A DNA stretch of 64,000 nucleotides from Geodermatophilus africanus (lineage in GTDB: Bacteria; Actinomycetota; Actinomycetes; Mycobacteriales; Geodermatophilaceae): NCBI RefSeq assembly GCF_900107105.1, contig NZ_FNOT01000003.1, positions 186,001 to 250,000 of the forward strand, written 5' to 3'. Below are positions 1 through 8,712 of this stretch, piece after piece; position 1 is the first letter of the stretch; every line of letters starts with the position of its first letter. A model generated the notes under the pieces. That model was not told the origin of the DNA. It worked only from the letters and a program-made list of their open reading frames with translations, and searched no databases. A program made the position numbers and the translations under genes.

Positions 1-1152
1 GGCGTGCACCATCCGGTGGTCGGCGTAGCTGTCCAGGCGCGCCGCCCGGTGCGGCCCCGGCTCGATCACCAGGCCGTCGGGCAGCTGCTCGACGCGGCCG
101 CCGACGGCCGTGAGCACCTCGTCAAGGGCCTGCAGCCGGTCGGTCTCGTGGCCGCGCAGGTGCGCGACGCCGGTCAGCCGGGAGGTCCCGTCGGCCAGCG
201 CGCAGACGGCGGCCAGCACGGGCGTCAGCTCGCCCACCTCGCCGAGGTCGGCGACCAGCGGCCGGACCGTCCCGGTGCCGGTCACCCGGAGGCCCTCGTC
301 GGTCCGCTCCACGTCGGCGCCCATCGCGCCGAGCAGCGCGTCGAGCCGGCCGCCGGGCTGGGTCGTCGCCGCGGGCCAGTCACGCACCGTCACCCGCCCG
401 CCGGTCACCAGGGCGGCCGCGAGGAACGGAGCCGCGTTGGACAGGTCGGGCTCGAGCACCTCGTCGCGGGCGGCGACGGGACCGGGGGTCACCCGCCAGC
501 CCCGCTCGGTGCGGACGACGTCGACGCCGCGCTCGCGGAGCGACTCCACGGTCATCTCCACGTGCGGCATCGACGGCACCCCGCCGGCGAGCGCGAGGTG
601 GACGCCCTCGTCGAAGCGGGCCGCGGCCAGCAGCAGCCCGGAGACGATCTGCGAGGACTCGCTCGCGTCCACGGTCACCGCGCCGCCGCGCACCCGTCCG
701 GTGCCGTGCACGGTGAACGGCGCCCGGCCGCGGCCGCCGTCGTCCACCCGGACGCCGAGGTCGCGCAGCGCCGCGATCAGCCCGGCGTTGGGGCGCTCGT
801 GCAGCCGCGGGTCGCCGTCCAGCCGCACCGGGCCGTCGGCCAGCGCCGCCACCGGCGGCAGGAAGCGCAGCACGGTGCCGGCCAGACCGGCATCCACCTC
901 GGCCGGGCCGCGCAGGGCACCCGGAACGACGACCCAGTCCTCGCCGTCCTCGTCGACCCGCACGCCGAGGGCCCGCAGCCCGGCCGCCATCAGGTCGGTG
1001 TCCCGGGCGCGCAGCGGCCGGACCAGCCGCCCCGGACCGTCGGCGAGCGCGGCCAGGACCAGCGCCCGGGCGGTCAGGGACTTCGACCCGGGCAGCGCCA
1101 CGACGGCGTCCACCGGCGCGGCGTGGTGCGGCGTCGTCCAGACCGAGCTCAT
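1..1152 (-). CDS. aroA: 3-phosphoshikimate 1-carboxyvinyltransferase (EPSP synthase), 3' end outside window
   Basis: Shikimate-pathway enzyme that transfers enolpyruvate from PEP to shikimate-3-phosphate in the cytoplasm. The frame from ATG 1152 reads to the window edge without a stop (384 codons). It shows the family signatures in order: LPGSKSLTARAL near the N terminus, LAGTVLRFLP (about residue 85), ASESSQIVSGLLLAA (about 165), EPDLSNAAPFLAAAL (about 235, catalytic Asp region) and DHRMVHA at the very edge. EPSP synthases are about 425-450 aa, so roughly 45 C-terminal residues are missing. The start was chosen because the upstream ATG at 1160 runs into TGA at once. It is divergent from nothing; the aldehyde dehydrogenase ends upstream on the same strand. 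Confidence 0.95.
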   Translation of the reverse strand, partial: MSSVWTTPHHAAPVDAVVALPGSKSLTARALVLAALADGPGRLVRPLRARDTDLMAAGLRALGVRVDEDGEDWVVVPGALRGPAEVDAGLAGTVLRFLPPVAALADGPVRLDGDPRLHERPNAGLIAALRDLGVRVDDGGRGRAPFTVHGTGRVRGGAVTVDASESSQIVSGLLLAAARFDEGVHLALAGGVPSMPHVEMTVESLRERGVDVVRTERGWRVTPGPVAARDEVLEPDLSNAAPFLAAALVTGGRVTVRDWPAATTQPGGRLDALLGAMGADVERTDEGLRVTGTGTVRPLVADLGEVGELTPVLAAVCALADGTSRLTGVAHLRGHETDRLQALDEVLTAVGGRVEQLPDGLVIEPGPHRAARLDSYADHRMVHA

Positions 1153-1193
1153 GCGCCCATCCTGCCCGGTCCGGACTGGTGACGTGCTGGAAC

Positions 1194-1247
1194 GGCCCCA
1201 CCCAGAGGCTCGCCGCGAGCGTGCGAGCGGTGAGGAGGGTGGGGTCC
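1194..1247 (-). repeat. Stop-adjacent palindromic element, copy 1
   Basis: Read on the minus strand it starts GGACCCCACCC and ends GGGTGGGGCC, so the arms pair with a single bulged A. It lies 4 nt after the aldehyde dehydrogenase stop. It is followed by the linker GGCCGTTCCAGCACGTCACC that recurs at 51.4 kb. It probably serves as terminator for the upstream gene. Confidence 0.75.
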
Positions 1248-1251
1248 TTTG

Positions 1252-2709
1252 TCAGCCGCCCGCCGGCTTGGTGGCCTTCTTCGCGGGCATCACGCGGACC
1301 AGTCGACGGTTGGCGAACTCGAACATGCCGAGCTCGGACAGCTCGCGCCCGTAGCCGGAGCGCTTCACGCCGCCGAAGGGCAGCTCGGCGGAGGTGCCCG
1401 AGGGCTGGTTGACCCACACCATCCCGGACTCCAGCCGCTCACCGACCGAGCGCGCCCGGTTCAGGTCGCCGGAGTAGACGACGGCGGACAGCCCGAAGTC
1501 GCTGTCGTTGGCCAGCGCGATGGCCTCCTCCTCGTCCCGGACCCGGTACACGACCGCGGCCGGACCGAACAGCTCCTCCCGGTAGGCGCGCATCTCCGGG
1601 GTGACGTCGGCGAGCAGGGTGGCCTCGACGAAGGCGCCCGGGCGCTCGGGGCGGCCACCACCGGCGAGCACGGTGGCGCCCTTGTCGACGGCGTCCTGGA
1701 TCTGCTCGGCGAGGTCGGCGGCGGCGCGTTCGGAGGACAGCGGCCCCATCGTCGTCGCCGGGTCGGCCGGGTCGCCGGGGGTGAAGGTCGAGAACGACTG
1801 CTGCAGGCCGGCGACGAAGTCGTCGTAGACCTCGTCGAGCACGATGATCCGCTTGGCCGCGATGCAGGCCTGGCCGGTGTTGGCCATCCGGCCCATGGTC
1901 GCGGCCTTGACGGTCCGGCCCAGGTCGGGGGCGTCGAGCACGATGAACGGGTCGCTGCCGCCGAGCTCCAGGACCGACTTCTTGAGGTGCTTGCCGGCGA
2001 GGGCGGCCACGCTGCTGCCGGCCCGCTCGCTGCCGGTGAGGGTGACGCCCTGCACGTGCCGGTGGGCGATGACCCGCTCGACGTCGGCGATCCGCAGGAA
2101 CACGTTGGTGTAGACGCCCTCGGGCGCGCCGGCGTCCCGGAACAGCTGCTCGAGCGCGAGCGCGCACTGCGGGTTGAGCTCGGCGTGCTTGAGCACGATG
2201 GTGTTGCCGAGCACCAGGTTCGGGCCGGCCACCCGCACCACCTGGTACAGCGGGTAGTTCCACGGCTCGATGGCCAGCAGCACGCCGACGGGTTCGTTGA
2301 GGACGACGGCCTCGCCCTGCATGACGTCGATCGGCCGGGGCCTGATGAAGCCGGGCCCCTTCTCGGCGTAGTAGTCGAGGATGCTGGCGGCCAGCTCGAC
2401 CTCGCCGGCGGCCTCCTTGATCCGCTTGCCCATCTCCCGGGTGACCAGCGCGGCCAGCTCGTCGCCGCGCTCACGCATCAGCTCGGCCGCCCGGCGGACG
2501 ACGGCGGCGCGCTCCTCGGGGCTGCGGCGGCGCCATTCGAGGAAGGCCGCGTGCGCCTTGTCGACGACGCCGTCGACCTCCTCGGTCGGGAGGAAGGGGA
2601 ACTCCTCCTCGGCCTCCCCGGTGTAGGGGTTCACCGTCGCGTAAGGGCGGGCCCCGGCGTCGCTGGCGGTCTTCGGCTGCTCCGGGTTCGGGCTCTGCGT
2701 CGTGGTCAC
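1252..2709 (-). CDS. NAD(P)-dependent aldehyde dehydrogenase, succinate-semialdehyde dehydrogenase-like
   Basis: Oxidises an aldehyde to the acid with NAD(P)+. The 485-residue length is normal for the superfamily. Visible catalytic features are the oxyanion Asn in EPWNYP (N151), the cofactor Lys in VLKHAE (K174), the general base in [10 protein letters not shown] (E248) and the nucleophile in [10 protein letters not shown] (C282). The closest fit is the short GabD-like succinate-semialdehyde dehydrogenase group common in actinobacteria, but substrate cannot be read from sequence. The C terminus is Lys/Ala-rich. It is divergent from the SRAP gene (134 bp apart) and followed directly by a palindromic element. 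Confidence 0.9.
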   Translation of the reverse strand: MTTTQSPNPEQPKTASDAGARPYATVNPYTGEAEEEFPFLPTEEVDGVVDKAHAAFLEWRRRSPEERAAVVRRAAELMRERGDELAALVTREMGKRIKEAAGEVELAASILDYYAEKGPGFIRPRPIDVMQGEAVVLNEPVGVLLAIEPWNYPLYQVVRVAGPNLVLGNTIVLKHAELNPQCALALEQLFRDAGAPEGVYTNVFLRIADVERVIAHRHVQGVTLTGSERAGSSVAALAGKHLKKSVLELGGSDPFIVLDAPDLGRTVKAATMGRMANTGQACIAAKRIIVLDEVYDDFVAGLQQSFSTFTPGDPADPATTMGPLSSERAAADLAEQIQDAVDKGATVLAGGGRPERPGAFVEATLLADVTPEMRAYREELFGPAAVVYRVRDEEEAIALANDSDFGLSAVVYSGDLNRARSVGERLESGMVWVNQPSGTSAELPFGGVKRSGYGRELSELGMFEFANRRLVRVMPAKKATKPAGG

Positions 2710-2843
2710 GAGGGTGATCCTCGTCTCCCGGGGGCCGGGACGTCGATCCCCACCCGGCCCGTCGCCGGTCGCCGGGAACCGTCCGCCTCCGGGCCTACAG
2801 TCGCAGGTGACCGCATCCGCCGGCCCGACCGGGAGGTACCACC

Positions 2844-3590
2844 GTGTGTGGCCGCTACGCCGCCAGCCGCCGTCCCGAGGACCTCGTCCTGGAGTTCGAG
2901 GCGGTCCCGGCCGAGGGGCAGTCCCCGCTGCCGGCCGACTACAACGTCGCCCCGACCAAGGACGTCTACGTCGTGCGCACCAAGCGGGAGCGCGACCCGG
3001 AGGGGGCGCCCACCGGTGCCACGCACCGTGAGCTGCGCACCGTGCGCTGGGGCCTGGTGCCCTCGTGGGCCAAGGACGCCTCGGTCGGCAACCGGATGCT
3101 CAATGCCCGGGTCGAGTCGCTCACCGAGAAGCCGGCCTTCCGCCGGGCCGCCCGCTCGCGCCGCTGCCTGGTGCCCGCCGACGGCTGGTACGAGTGGGCG
3201 AAGAAGCTCGACGGCCCCGGCAAGCAGCCGTACTACATGACCCCGCGCGACGGCTCGGTGCTGGCCTTCGGCGGACTCTGGGAGGTCTGGGGCGAGGGCG
3301 AGGACCGGCTCTACACCTGCACGGTGATCACCGAGCCCGCCGTCGGCGCGCTCACCGAGATCCACGACCGGATGCCCCTGGTGCTGCCGCGGGATCGGTG
3401 GGCCGACTGGCTGGACCCGGCGCGCGAGGACGTCGCGGAGCTGGCCGCGCCGACCCCGCCGGAGCTGGTGGAGGGCCTGGAGCTGCGGCCGGTGAGCCCC
3501 GCGGTCAACAGCGTGAAGAACAACGGCGCCGTGCTGACCGCGCGCGTCGAGTCGGTCGCCGCCCCGGCCGACCAGCCCGCGCTCTTCTGA
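2844..3590 (+). CDS. SRAP-family abasic-site protein (YedK/HMCES)
   Basis: The SRAP family forms a covalent thiazolidine link with abasic sites in single-stranded DNA, protecting them at replication forks. The start is GTG 2844, preceded by GGGAGG at 2831, which places the nucleophile Cys at position 2 (MCGRY), as required after Met removal. Other family landmarks are PADYNVAPT (about residue 31), [18 protein letters not shown] (about 84), PADGWYEW and the late EIHDRMP with the active-site His. The length of 248 aa is typical. The 3' end abuts the next gene with no gap, so co-transcription is likely. M. tuberculosis has the homologue Rv3226c beside aroA, the same arrangement. Confidence 0.93.
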   Translation: MCGRYAASRRPEDLVLEFEAVPAEGQSPLPADYNVAPTKDVYVVRTKRERDPEGAPTGATHRELRTVRWGLVPSWAKDASVGNRMLNARVESLTEKPAFRRAARSRRCLVPADGWYEWAKKLDGPGKQPYYMTPRDGSVLAFGGLWEVWGEGEDRLYTCTVITEPAVGALTEIHDRMPLVLPRDRWADWLDPAREDVAELAAPTPPELVEGLELRPVSPAVNSVKNNGAVLTARVESVAAPADQPALF

Positions 3591-3591
3591 G

Positions 3592-5142
3592 GTGGCCGGC
3601 ACCGAGCAGGCCCTGCCCGAGACCGCGGACCTCGCCCGCCCCGACGCGCTGCCCGACTGGGTGGCCGCCGTCGTCACCTTCCTCTCCTCCGGCGCCGTGC
3701 TGGTGCTCGAGATCGCCGGGCTGCGGCTGATCGCGCCCTACGTCGGGATCACGCTGCAGACCAACACCGCCGTGATCGGCTTCGCGCTGGCCGCCATCGC
3801 GGTCGGGGCGTGGATGGGCGGCGCGCTCGCCGACCGCACCGACCCCCGCCGGCTGATCTCGCCGCTGCTGGTCGCCGGCGGCGCGCTCGTGGTCGCCGTC
3901 CTGCCGTTGGTGCGCTTCGCCGGGTCGCTGCTCACAGGGGCGGACGCCGGCAGCGTGCTGCTGCTGGCCGCGGTCGCCGTCGTCGTCCCGGCGGCGCTGC
4001 TGTCGGCGGTGCCGCCGATGGTGGTGAAGCTGCAGCTGGCCAGCCTCGCCGAGACCGGCTCGGTGGTGGGCCGGCTGTCGGGCATCGGCACCCTCGGCGG
4101 GATCGCCGCCACCTTCCTCACCGGCTTCCTGCTGGTCGCGGTCTTCCCCACCAGCGGCATCCTCGTCGGCACCGGGCTGGTCACCGTGCTGACGGGGATC
4201 GCGGTCGGGGTGCTGCTGCGGCGGCGGACCGGCGGTGCGGCCGGGAGGGTTCCGGCGGCGCTGCTCCTGCTGGCCGTGGTCGGCTCGCTGCTCGCCGCGG
4301 TGGCCCCGAGCCGCTGCCAGGCCGAGACCGCCTACCACTGCGCGCGGGTGGTCGCCGACCCCGAGCGCGACAGCGGCCGGGTGCTGGTCCTCGACACGCT
4401 GCGGCACTCCTACGTCGACCTCGCCGACCCGACGTACCTGGAGTTCGCCTACGTCCGGGCGATCGCCGCGGTCACCGACGCCACGGCACCCGCGGGGGAG
4501 CCGCTCTCGGCGCTGCACCTCGGCGGTGGCGGGGCGACGGTGCCGCGCTACCTCGCCGCGGTCCGGCCGGGCACCGAGAGCCTGGTGATCGAGGTCGACC
4601 CCGGGGTGGTCGAGATGGACCGCGAGCAGCTCGGGCTGACCGAGGCCGACGGGCTGCGCGTTCACGTGGCCGACGCCCGCGTCGGGCTCGAGCAGGAGCC
4701 GGCGGGGCAGCGCGACCTCGTGGTTGGCGACGCCTTCGGCGGGCTGTCGGTGCCCTGGCAGCTGACCACCGTCGAGGCGATGGGCCTGGTCGACCGCGCG
4801 CTGACCGACGACGGCGTCTACGTCGCCAACCTCATCGACCACCCGCCGCTGGGCTTCGTCCGCGCCGAGCTCGCCACGCTCCGCGCGGTCTTCCCGCACG
4901 TCGCGCTGCTCGCCCCCGACGCCGTCCTCGCGGGGGAGGAGGGCGGGAACGTCGTCGTCCTGGCCTCGCAGCGGCCGCTGCCGCTCGACGCGGTCGGCAC
5001 CGCGTTGCGCGACCGGGACCTCGACTGGCGGGTGGCCTCGCGTGCGGAGCTCGCGGCGTTCGTCGGGGACGCCGAGGTGCTCACCGACGACCACGCGCCG
5101 GTCGACCAGCTGCTCACCCCCTACGCCGTCCCGGCCTCCTGA
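3592..5142 (+). CDS. Membrane protein with C-terminal spermidine synthase-like domain
   Basis: Starts at GTG 3592, one base after the SRAP stop. The first about 235 residues form several hydrophobic segments of the transporter-like type fused to spermidine synthase domains (for example from FLSSGAVLVLEIAGL). The C-terminal half carries the SAM-type nucleotide motif HLGGGGATVPRYL (about residue 307) and an acidic EVDPGVVEMDR strand. Such fusions are annotated as fused MFS/spermidine synthases, but real aminopropyl transfer is unproven for most of them. Here it could instead be a membrane-anchored methyltransferase-like protein. The length of 516 aa is normal for the fusion. Confidence 0.8.
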   Translation: MAGTEQALPETADLARPDALPDWVAAVVTFLSSGAVLVLEIAGLRLIAPYVGITLQTNTAVIGFALAAIAVGAWMGGALADRTDPRRLISPLLVAGGALVVAVLPLVRFAGSLLTGADAGSVLLLAAVAVVVPAALLSAVPPMVVKLQLASLAETGSVVGRLSGIGTLGGIAATFLTGFLLVAVFPTSGILVGTGLVTVLTGIAVGVLLRRRTGGAAGRVPAALLLLAVVGSLLAAVAPSRCQAETAYHCARVVADPERDSGRVLVLDTLRHSYVDLADPTYLEFAYVRAIAAVTDATAPAGEPLSALHLGGGGATVPRYLAAVRPGTESLVIEVDPGVVEMDREQLGLTEADGLRVHVADARVGLEQEPAGQRDLVVGDAFGGLSVPWQLTTVEAMGLVDRALTDDGVYVANLIDHPPLGFVRAELATLRAVFPHVALLAPDAVLAGEEGGNVVVLASQRPLPLDAVGTALRDRDLDWRVASRAELAAFVGDAEVLTDDHAPVDQLLTPYAVPAS

Positions 5143-5172
5143 GTCCGGCCCCGCACTGAGCCTGCGGGGATC

Positions 5173-5226
5173 GGCCCCTCGCAGGGGCCCGCCGCGAGCC
5201 TGCGAGCGGTGGGGAGCGAGGGGTCC
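5173..5226 (-). repeat. Stop-adjacent palindromic element, copy 2
   Basis: Minus-strand arms GGACCCCTCGC and GCGAGGGGCC pair fully apart from the bulged A. The element begins 4 nt after the stop of the ybaK-like gene and sits between convergent genes, so it could terminate both. Confidence 0.75.
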
Positions 5227-5230
5227 TTCC

Positions 5231-5704
5231 TCAACGGGTGATCGGTGCGGTGCGCGCGCGGGCCAGCCGCACCAGGTCCGCCGGCGCCAGCTCCACCTGC
5301 AGGCCCCGCCGTCCGGCGCTGACCATGACCGTCGGGAAGTCCAGTGCAGACTCGTCGACCACCGTCGGCAGCGCCTTGCGCTGCCCCAGCGGGCTGATGC
5401 CGCCGAGCACGTACCCGGTCGTGCGCTCGGCGTCGGCGGGGTCCGCCATCACCGCCCTGCGCCCGCCGGCCGCCGCCGCGAGTGCCTTGAGGTCCAGGCT
5501 CCCGGCCACCGGGACGACGGCGACGGTCAGCGCGCCGTCCACCCGGGCGACCAGCGTCTTGAACACCTGCCGCGGGTCCTGGCCGAGTGCGGCCACCGCG
5601 GCCTCCCCGTACCCGTGGCCCTCGGCGTGCTCCGGGTCGTAGGCGTGCAGGGTGTGGGCCGCCCGGGCCCGCTCGAGAGCCCGCACCGCGGGGGTCGCCG
5701 CCAC
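5231..5704 (-). CDS. ybaK: Cys-tRNA(Pro) deacylase, YbaK/EbsC family
   Basis: Editing protein that hydrolyses Cys mischarged on tRNA-Pro. The predicted 157-aa protein starts MAATPAVRALERA and aligns with the usual N terminus of the family when GTG 5704 is used. A GTG 30 nt further upstream would add residues that include a rare CTA codon and fit the family less well. Typical motifs are the conserved Lys in QVFKTLVARVDG (about residue 48), VAVVPVAGSLDLKALA and the glycine-rich GYVLGGISPLGQRKALPTVVDE, where the family has GYxxGGxSP. It is divergent from sigR and ends at a palindromic element. Confidence 0.9.
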   Translation of the reverse strand: MAATPAVRALERARAAHTLHAYDPEHAEGHGYGEAAVAALGQDPRQVFKTLVARVDGALTVAVVPVAGSLDLKALAAAAGGRRAVMADPADAERTTGYVLGGISPLGQRKALPTVVDESALDFPTVMVSAGRRGLQVELAPADLVRLARARTAPITR

Positions 5705-5746
5705 GGCGCCGCAGCCTAGTGGGGACGGTCGCACCCGCGGTCGCGG

Positions 5747-5773
5747 GGAATGGGGAGCCCGGCCGCCGCGGTT
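5747..5773 (+). promoter_or_regulatory. SigR-type promoter of sigR-rsrA (predicted autoregulation)
   Basis: GGAAT at 5747-5751 (preceded by GG), then exactly 19 nt, then GTT at 5771-5773. This matches the known SigR/SigH -35/-10 pattern GGGAAT-N18/19-GTT. It lies 142 nt upstream of the chosen sigR start, in the ybaK-sigR divergent region. The same sigma factor is encoded immediately downstream, as with the autoregulated sigRp2 promoter of Streptomyces. Confidence 0.75.
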
Positions 5774-5914
5774 GGACGCACCGTGAGCAGCACCCTCTCC
5801 ACCAGCGCACGCCAGCGCCCTGCGCTCCGGCGGCCCCCGGGCCGGCCCGGTGCCGCGCGGCTAGGATCGTCGGAGGTGGTGACCCGCGTCCGGGCGCCGC
5901 AGAGAGGACGGTCG

Positions 5915-6625
5915 GTGCCTGAGGAGTCCGCGGACCGCACGCCCGAGACCACGCCCGCCGATCCCGTCGAGGCGACCGCGCCCGTCGAGGTGCCGGAGGC
6001 GCGCGAGGGCGGCAGCCGCACGGAGGTCGACGAGACCCGTGCCGAGCGTGACGCCCGTTTCGAGCGGGACGCGCTGCCCTACCTCGACCAGCTGTACCCG
6101 GCGGCGCTGCGGATGACCCGCAACCCGGCCGACGCCGAGGACCTGGTCCAGGAGACGTTCGTGAAGGCCTACTCGGCTTTCCACCAGTTCGCCGAGGGCA
6201 CCAACCTCAAGGCCTGGCTGTACCGGATCCTGACCAACACCTACATCAACAGCTACCGCAAGAAGCAGCGGCAGCCGCAGCAGTACCCCACCGACCAGGT
6301 GCAGGACTGGCAGCTGTACGCCGCCGAGGAGCACAGCTCCAGCGGCCTGCGGTCGGCGGAGATCGAGGCGCTGGACCACCTGCCGGACTCCGACATCAAG
6401 GAGGCCCTCCAGCAGCTGCCGGAGGACTTCCGGCTGGCGGTCTACCTCGCCGACGTCGAGGGGTTCGCCTACAAGGAGATCGCCGAGATCATGGGCACGC
6501 CCATCGGCACGGTGATGTCCCGGCTGCACCGCGGCCGACGCGGGCTGCAGAAGCTGCTGGCCGACTACGCCCGCGAGCGCGGCTTCGTCCGCGCCGGTGC
6601 CGGGGAGGAGGCGAGCCAGTCATGA
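5915..6625 (+). CDS. sigR: ECF sigma factor SigR/SigH (thiol-oxidative stress)
   Basis: RNA polymerase sigma factor that directs the disulphide-stress regulon. After an acidic, Ala/Pro-rich N-terminal 45 residues it shows region 2 ([20 protein letters not shown], then [11 protein letters not shown] and [20 protein letters not shown]) and region 4 ([20 protein letters not shown], then [20 protein letters not shown]), almost identical to Streptomyces SigR. Start GTG 5915 follows AGAGAGGA with an ideal spacing and gives 236 aa. The frame is open further upstream to GTG 5783, near the expected transcript start, so a longer SigR'-like isoform is possible. It overlaps rsrA by 4 bp. Confidence 0.95.
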   Translation: MPEESADRTPETTPADPVEATAPVEVPEAREGGSRTEVDETRAERDARFERDALPYLDQLYPAALRMTRNPADAEDLVQETFVKAYSAFHQFAEGTNLKAWLYRILTNTYINSYRKKQRQPQQYPTDQVQDWQLYAAEEHSSSGLRSAEIEALDHLPDSDIKEALQQLPEDFRLAVYLADVEGFAYKEIAEIMGTPIGTVMSRLHRGRRGLQKLLADYARERGFVRAGAGEEASQS

Positions 6626-6960
6626 CCGACGACCGTGGCGCAGGCGAGCCGATCGAGATCCACTCCTGCGACGACGTCCTCTCCCACGTGTTCGAGTTCC
6701 TCGACCACGAGACCGGCGACGAGCGGCGCGCCCTCATCGCCGAGCACCTCGAGGACTGCTCCTCGTGCCTGCGCGAGTTCGGCATCGAGCAGGAGTTCAA
6801 GGCCCTGGTTCGCCGCCGGTGCGGAGGCGACGCCCCGCCGCCCGGTCTGCGGGACCGGATCAAGCTCCAGCTGACCACCGTCTCCTTCGAGGAGGACGGC
6901 ACGCAGGTCAGCGTCGAGCGGATCAGCGTGGAGCACACCCAGGAGCGCCCCACCGCCTGA
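6622..6960 (+). CDS. rsrA: Zinc-binding anti-sigma factor RsrA/RshA
   Basis: Redox switch that binds SigR when reduced and releases it when its zinc-site cysteines form a disulphide. The 112-aa protein carries the ZAS motif H-x3-C-x2-C as HLEDCSSC (H42, C46, C49), plus an early HSC (C16) that corresponds to the extra zinc/disulphide Cys of RsrA. The start ATG overlaps the sigR stop (ATGA), giving translational coupling and balanced stoichiometry. It is followed by a strong hairpin at 6978-7011. Homologues are often annotated as mycothiol system anti-sigma factors. Confidence 0.95.
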   Translation: MTDDRGAGEPIEIHSCDDVLSHVFEFLDHETGDERRALIAEHLEDCSSCLREFGIEQEFKALVRRRCGGDAPPPGLRDRIKLQLTTVSFEEDGTQVSVERISVEHTQERPTA

Positions 6961-6977
6961 CGGGCGGCCTGACCGCC

Positions 6978-7011
6978 AGAGGCCCAGAACCCCGCCGGGT
7001 CCTGGGCCTCT
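6978..7011 (+). terminator. Hairpin after sigR-rsrA
   Basis: AGAGGCCCAG (6978-6987) pairs with CTGGGCCTCT (7002-7011), and the interior AACCC/GGGTC extends the stem. It lies 17 nt after the rsrA stop. There is no long T tract, as usual for actinobacterial terminators. Confidence 0.7.
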
Positions 7012-7037
7012 CGCGTTCGTCCCCGTCGCGTTCCGGC

Positions 7038-7090
7038 GGCCCCGTCCAGAGGCTCGCCGCGAGCTCGCGAGCGGTGAGGAGGACGGGTCC
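7038..7090 (-). repeat. Stop-adjacent palindromic element, copy 3
   Basis: On the minus strand GGACCCGTCC pairs with GGACGGGGCC. It begins 4 nt after the bL37 stop and lies back to back with the rsrA hairpin. The loop CGCTCGCGAGCTCGCGG is itself palindromic. Confidence 0.7.
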
Positions 7091-7094
7091 TCCT

Positions 7095-7169
7095 TCAGGC
7101 GTTGGGGCGCTTGCCGTGGTTGGCCTTGTTCCCCTTGCGGGAGCGCCGCTTGCGTCCACGCTTGGACAT
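7095..7169 (-). CDS. Large ribosomal subunit protein bL37 (24 aa)
   Basis: Very small basic protein, MSKRGRKRRSRK at the N terminus and KANHGKRPNA at the C terminus. It matches the actinobacteria-specific ribosomal protein bL37 first seen in mycobacterial 50S structures, where it packs against 23S rRNA. It is too short for most gene finders. The start ATG 7169 has GGGAGGG just upstream. The stop is followed after 4 nt by a palindromic element. It is convergent with rsrA and divergent from the biotin-carboxylase-like gene. Confidence 0.9.
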   Translation of the reverse strand: MSKRGRKRRSRKGNKANHGKRPNA

Positions 7170-7398
7170 CGCTGCCCTCCTTCCCTCGTCGCTGGTGCGG
7201 GCCCGGTGCCGGGCCCCTGGGCACCTCTGGGTGACCCGGGCCGCGTGGTACGGCGCGACACCGGGGGTACCCGTCAGGCTGGACCCCCAGCCTCTCACGA
7301 GCGTCCGCGGCACCGCCCCCCTGTGGCGGTCCGGCGGGCCGGGGCGCGAGGCTGGGAGGCAGGACGACGCCAGGGGTCGGTGGAAGGCGGTTCGGGAC

Positions 7399-8433
7399 GT
7401 GGCACACGTCGGGATCGAGAGCGTGCTGGTGGCCGGTCGTGGGCCGGCGGCGTGCGCGGTGGTGGCGGCCTGCTCCCGCCTGGACGTGAAGACGATCGCC
7501 GTCCACTCGGAGGCCGACCGCAACGCCAGGCACGTCCGGCTGGCCGACGACGCGATCCTGCTGGGTCCCGCGCCGGCCGCGGAGTCCTACCTCGCCGTGG
7601 ACCGGATCGTGGAGGCCGCCCGCCGCAGCGGTGCCCGGGCGGTGCTCCCGGTGCCCCCGGCCCTGGCCGGCAACGCCCGGCTCGCCGGTGCCGTGGTGGC
7701 CGCCGGGCTCACCTGGGTGGGCCCCTCCGCCGCGGTGCTCGAGCGGCTCGGTGGGGACGGCGTCGAGCCGGCCAGCGAGCGCGGCTTCCTGGCGCTGGTC
7801 ACCGACGGCGGGCTGCGCTGCACGACGCCGGTGTCGCGCGACCGCGCCGCGGGCATCGCACGCGTCTCCTGGACGCCCGACGAGCCCTCCGAGCTGCCGC
7901 CGGCGGCCAAACGGCTGCCCGAGGTGGGCTGGCGCGGCCTGGTCACCGTCGGGATCGCCCCGGACGGCGAGCTGGCGGAGGTGGCGGCCGGCTTCTCCCT
8001 GGACACGACGGTGCTGGAGCGGGCGCACGGCGTGGACGCCGTCGACCTGGCGCTGCGCAGCGCCGCGGGGGATCCGGCCGCCGAGTCGGGTGCGGGTGTG
8101 CCGCCGCGGCGGGCAGTCACCGTCCAGCTGCGGTCCACCCTGCCGCCGGGCCAGGGCGGGCGGGTCACCGGCCGGCTGCCCCGCACGGGCCGGGACACTG
8201 CGGCCGCGCGCGGCGCCGAGGTGGTGGCGGTGAGCGGCTACGACCCCGACGACCGGCTGGACCGCTGGTACGACGCGCTGCTGGCGACCGTCAGCGCCGG
8301 CGCCCGGGACACCGCGACCGCCGCACGCGCGGTGAGCGACGTGCTCGACGCGGTGCCGGAGGTCGGCGTGCCCCACGACGGGCCCGAGGTGTGCGCGGTG
8401 CTCGAGCGGCTGGCGTCCGGCCGCATCGGGTGA
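7399..8433 (+). CDS. Degenerate biotin carboxylase-like protein (no ATP-grasp core)
   Basis: 344 aa from GTG 7399, with GGAAGG 11 nt upstream. Residues 1-118 resemble the biotin carboxylase N domain (SVLVAGRGPAACAV, VHSEADRNARHVRLAD, AAESYLAVDRIVEAARRSGA, GLTWVGPSAAVLERLG). Then the roughly 200-residue ATP-grasp domain is reduced to a remnant (GWRGLVTVGIAPDGELAEVA), and the EVN-R-QVEH catalytic stretch is replaced by AEVAAGFSLDTTV. The end resembles the BC C domain (GGRVTGRLP, SGYDPDDRLDRWYDALLATV). No ATP-binding lysines or catalytic Arg can be placed, so carboxylase activity is unlikely. A biotin carrier lies immediately downstream, which suggests a linked non-catalytic or scaffold role (inference). 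Confidence 0.7.
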   Translation: MAHVGIESVLVAGRGPAACAVVAACSRLDVKTIAVHSEADRNARHVRLADDAILLGPAPAAESYLAVDRIVEAARRSGARAVLPVPPALAGNARLAGAVVAAGLTWVGPSAAVLERLGGDGVEPASERGFLALVTDGGLRCTTPVSRDRAAGIARVSWTPDEPSELPPAAKRLPEVGWRGLVTVGIAPDGELAEVAAGFSLDTTVLERAHGVDAVDLALRSAAGDPAAESGAGVPPRRAVTVQLRSTLPPGQGGRVTGRLPRTGRDTAAARGAEVVAVSGYDPDDRLDRWYDALLATVSAGARDTATAARAVSDVLDAVPEVGVPHDGPEVCAVLERLASGRIG

Positions 8434-8486
8434 GCCGCGCCGGGCGCGTGCCAGGATGGGCCGACGGCGAGCTCAGGGAGGTGCCG

Positions 8487-8708
8487 GTGGCGGTCGAGGA
8501 AGTCCACGCCGAGATGGTGTCGAGCGTGTGGAAGGTGCTCGTGCAGCCCGGCACCGAGGTGGCGGCCGGTGACACCCTGGTGATCCTCGAGTCGATGAAG
8601 ATGGAGATCCCCGTCCTCACCGAGCGGGCCGGCACGGTCCGCGAGCTGCACGTCGTCGAGGGCGAGGTGCTGCAGGAGGGCGACCTAATCGCCACCGTCG
8701 TCGGTTGA
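8487..8708 (+). CDS. Stand-alone biotinyl carrier protein (TB7.3-like)
   Basis: 73-aa single biotinyl/lipoyl domain with the biotinylation motif LESMKMEIP (K about 37) and the hammerhead glycines of the beta barrel. It is very close in size and sequence pattern to the M. tuberculosis protein TB7.3 (Rv3221c), which also lies beside sigH-rshA. Start GTG 8487 is preceded by AGGGAGG at the correct distance. GTG 8481 is the alternative, adding two residues. It probably forms an operon with the preceding biotin-carboxylase-like gene (53 bp apart). The partner carboxyltransferase is not in the window. Confidence 0.9.
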   Translation: MAVEEVHAEMVSSVWKVLVQPGTEVAAGDTLVILESMKMEIPVLTERAGTVRELHVVEGEVLQEGDLIATVVG

Positions 8709-8712
8709 GGGA

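Noticed and set aside
5750-5914. ATG 5750 as start of sigR
   Set aside because: The ATG overlaps the GGAAT -35 element and lies upstream of the predicted transcription start; GTG 5915 has a proper ribosome-binding site.
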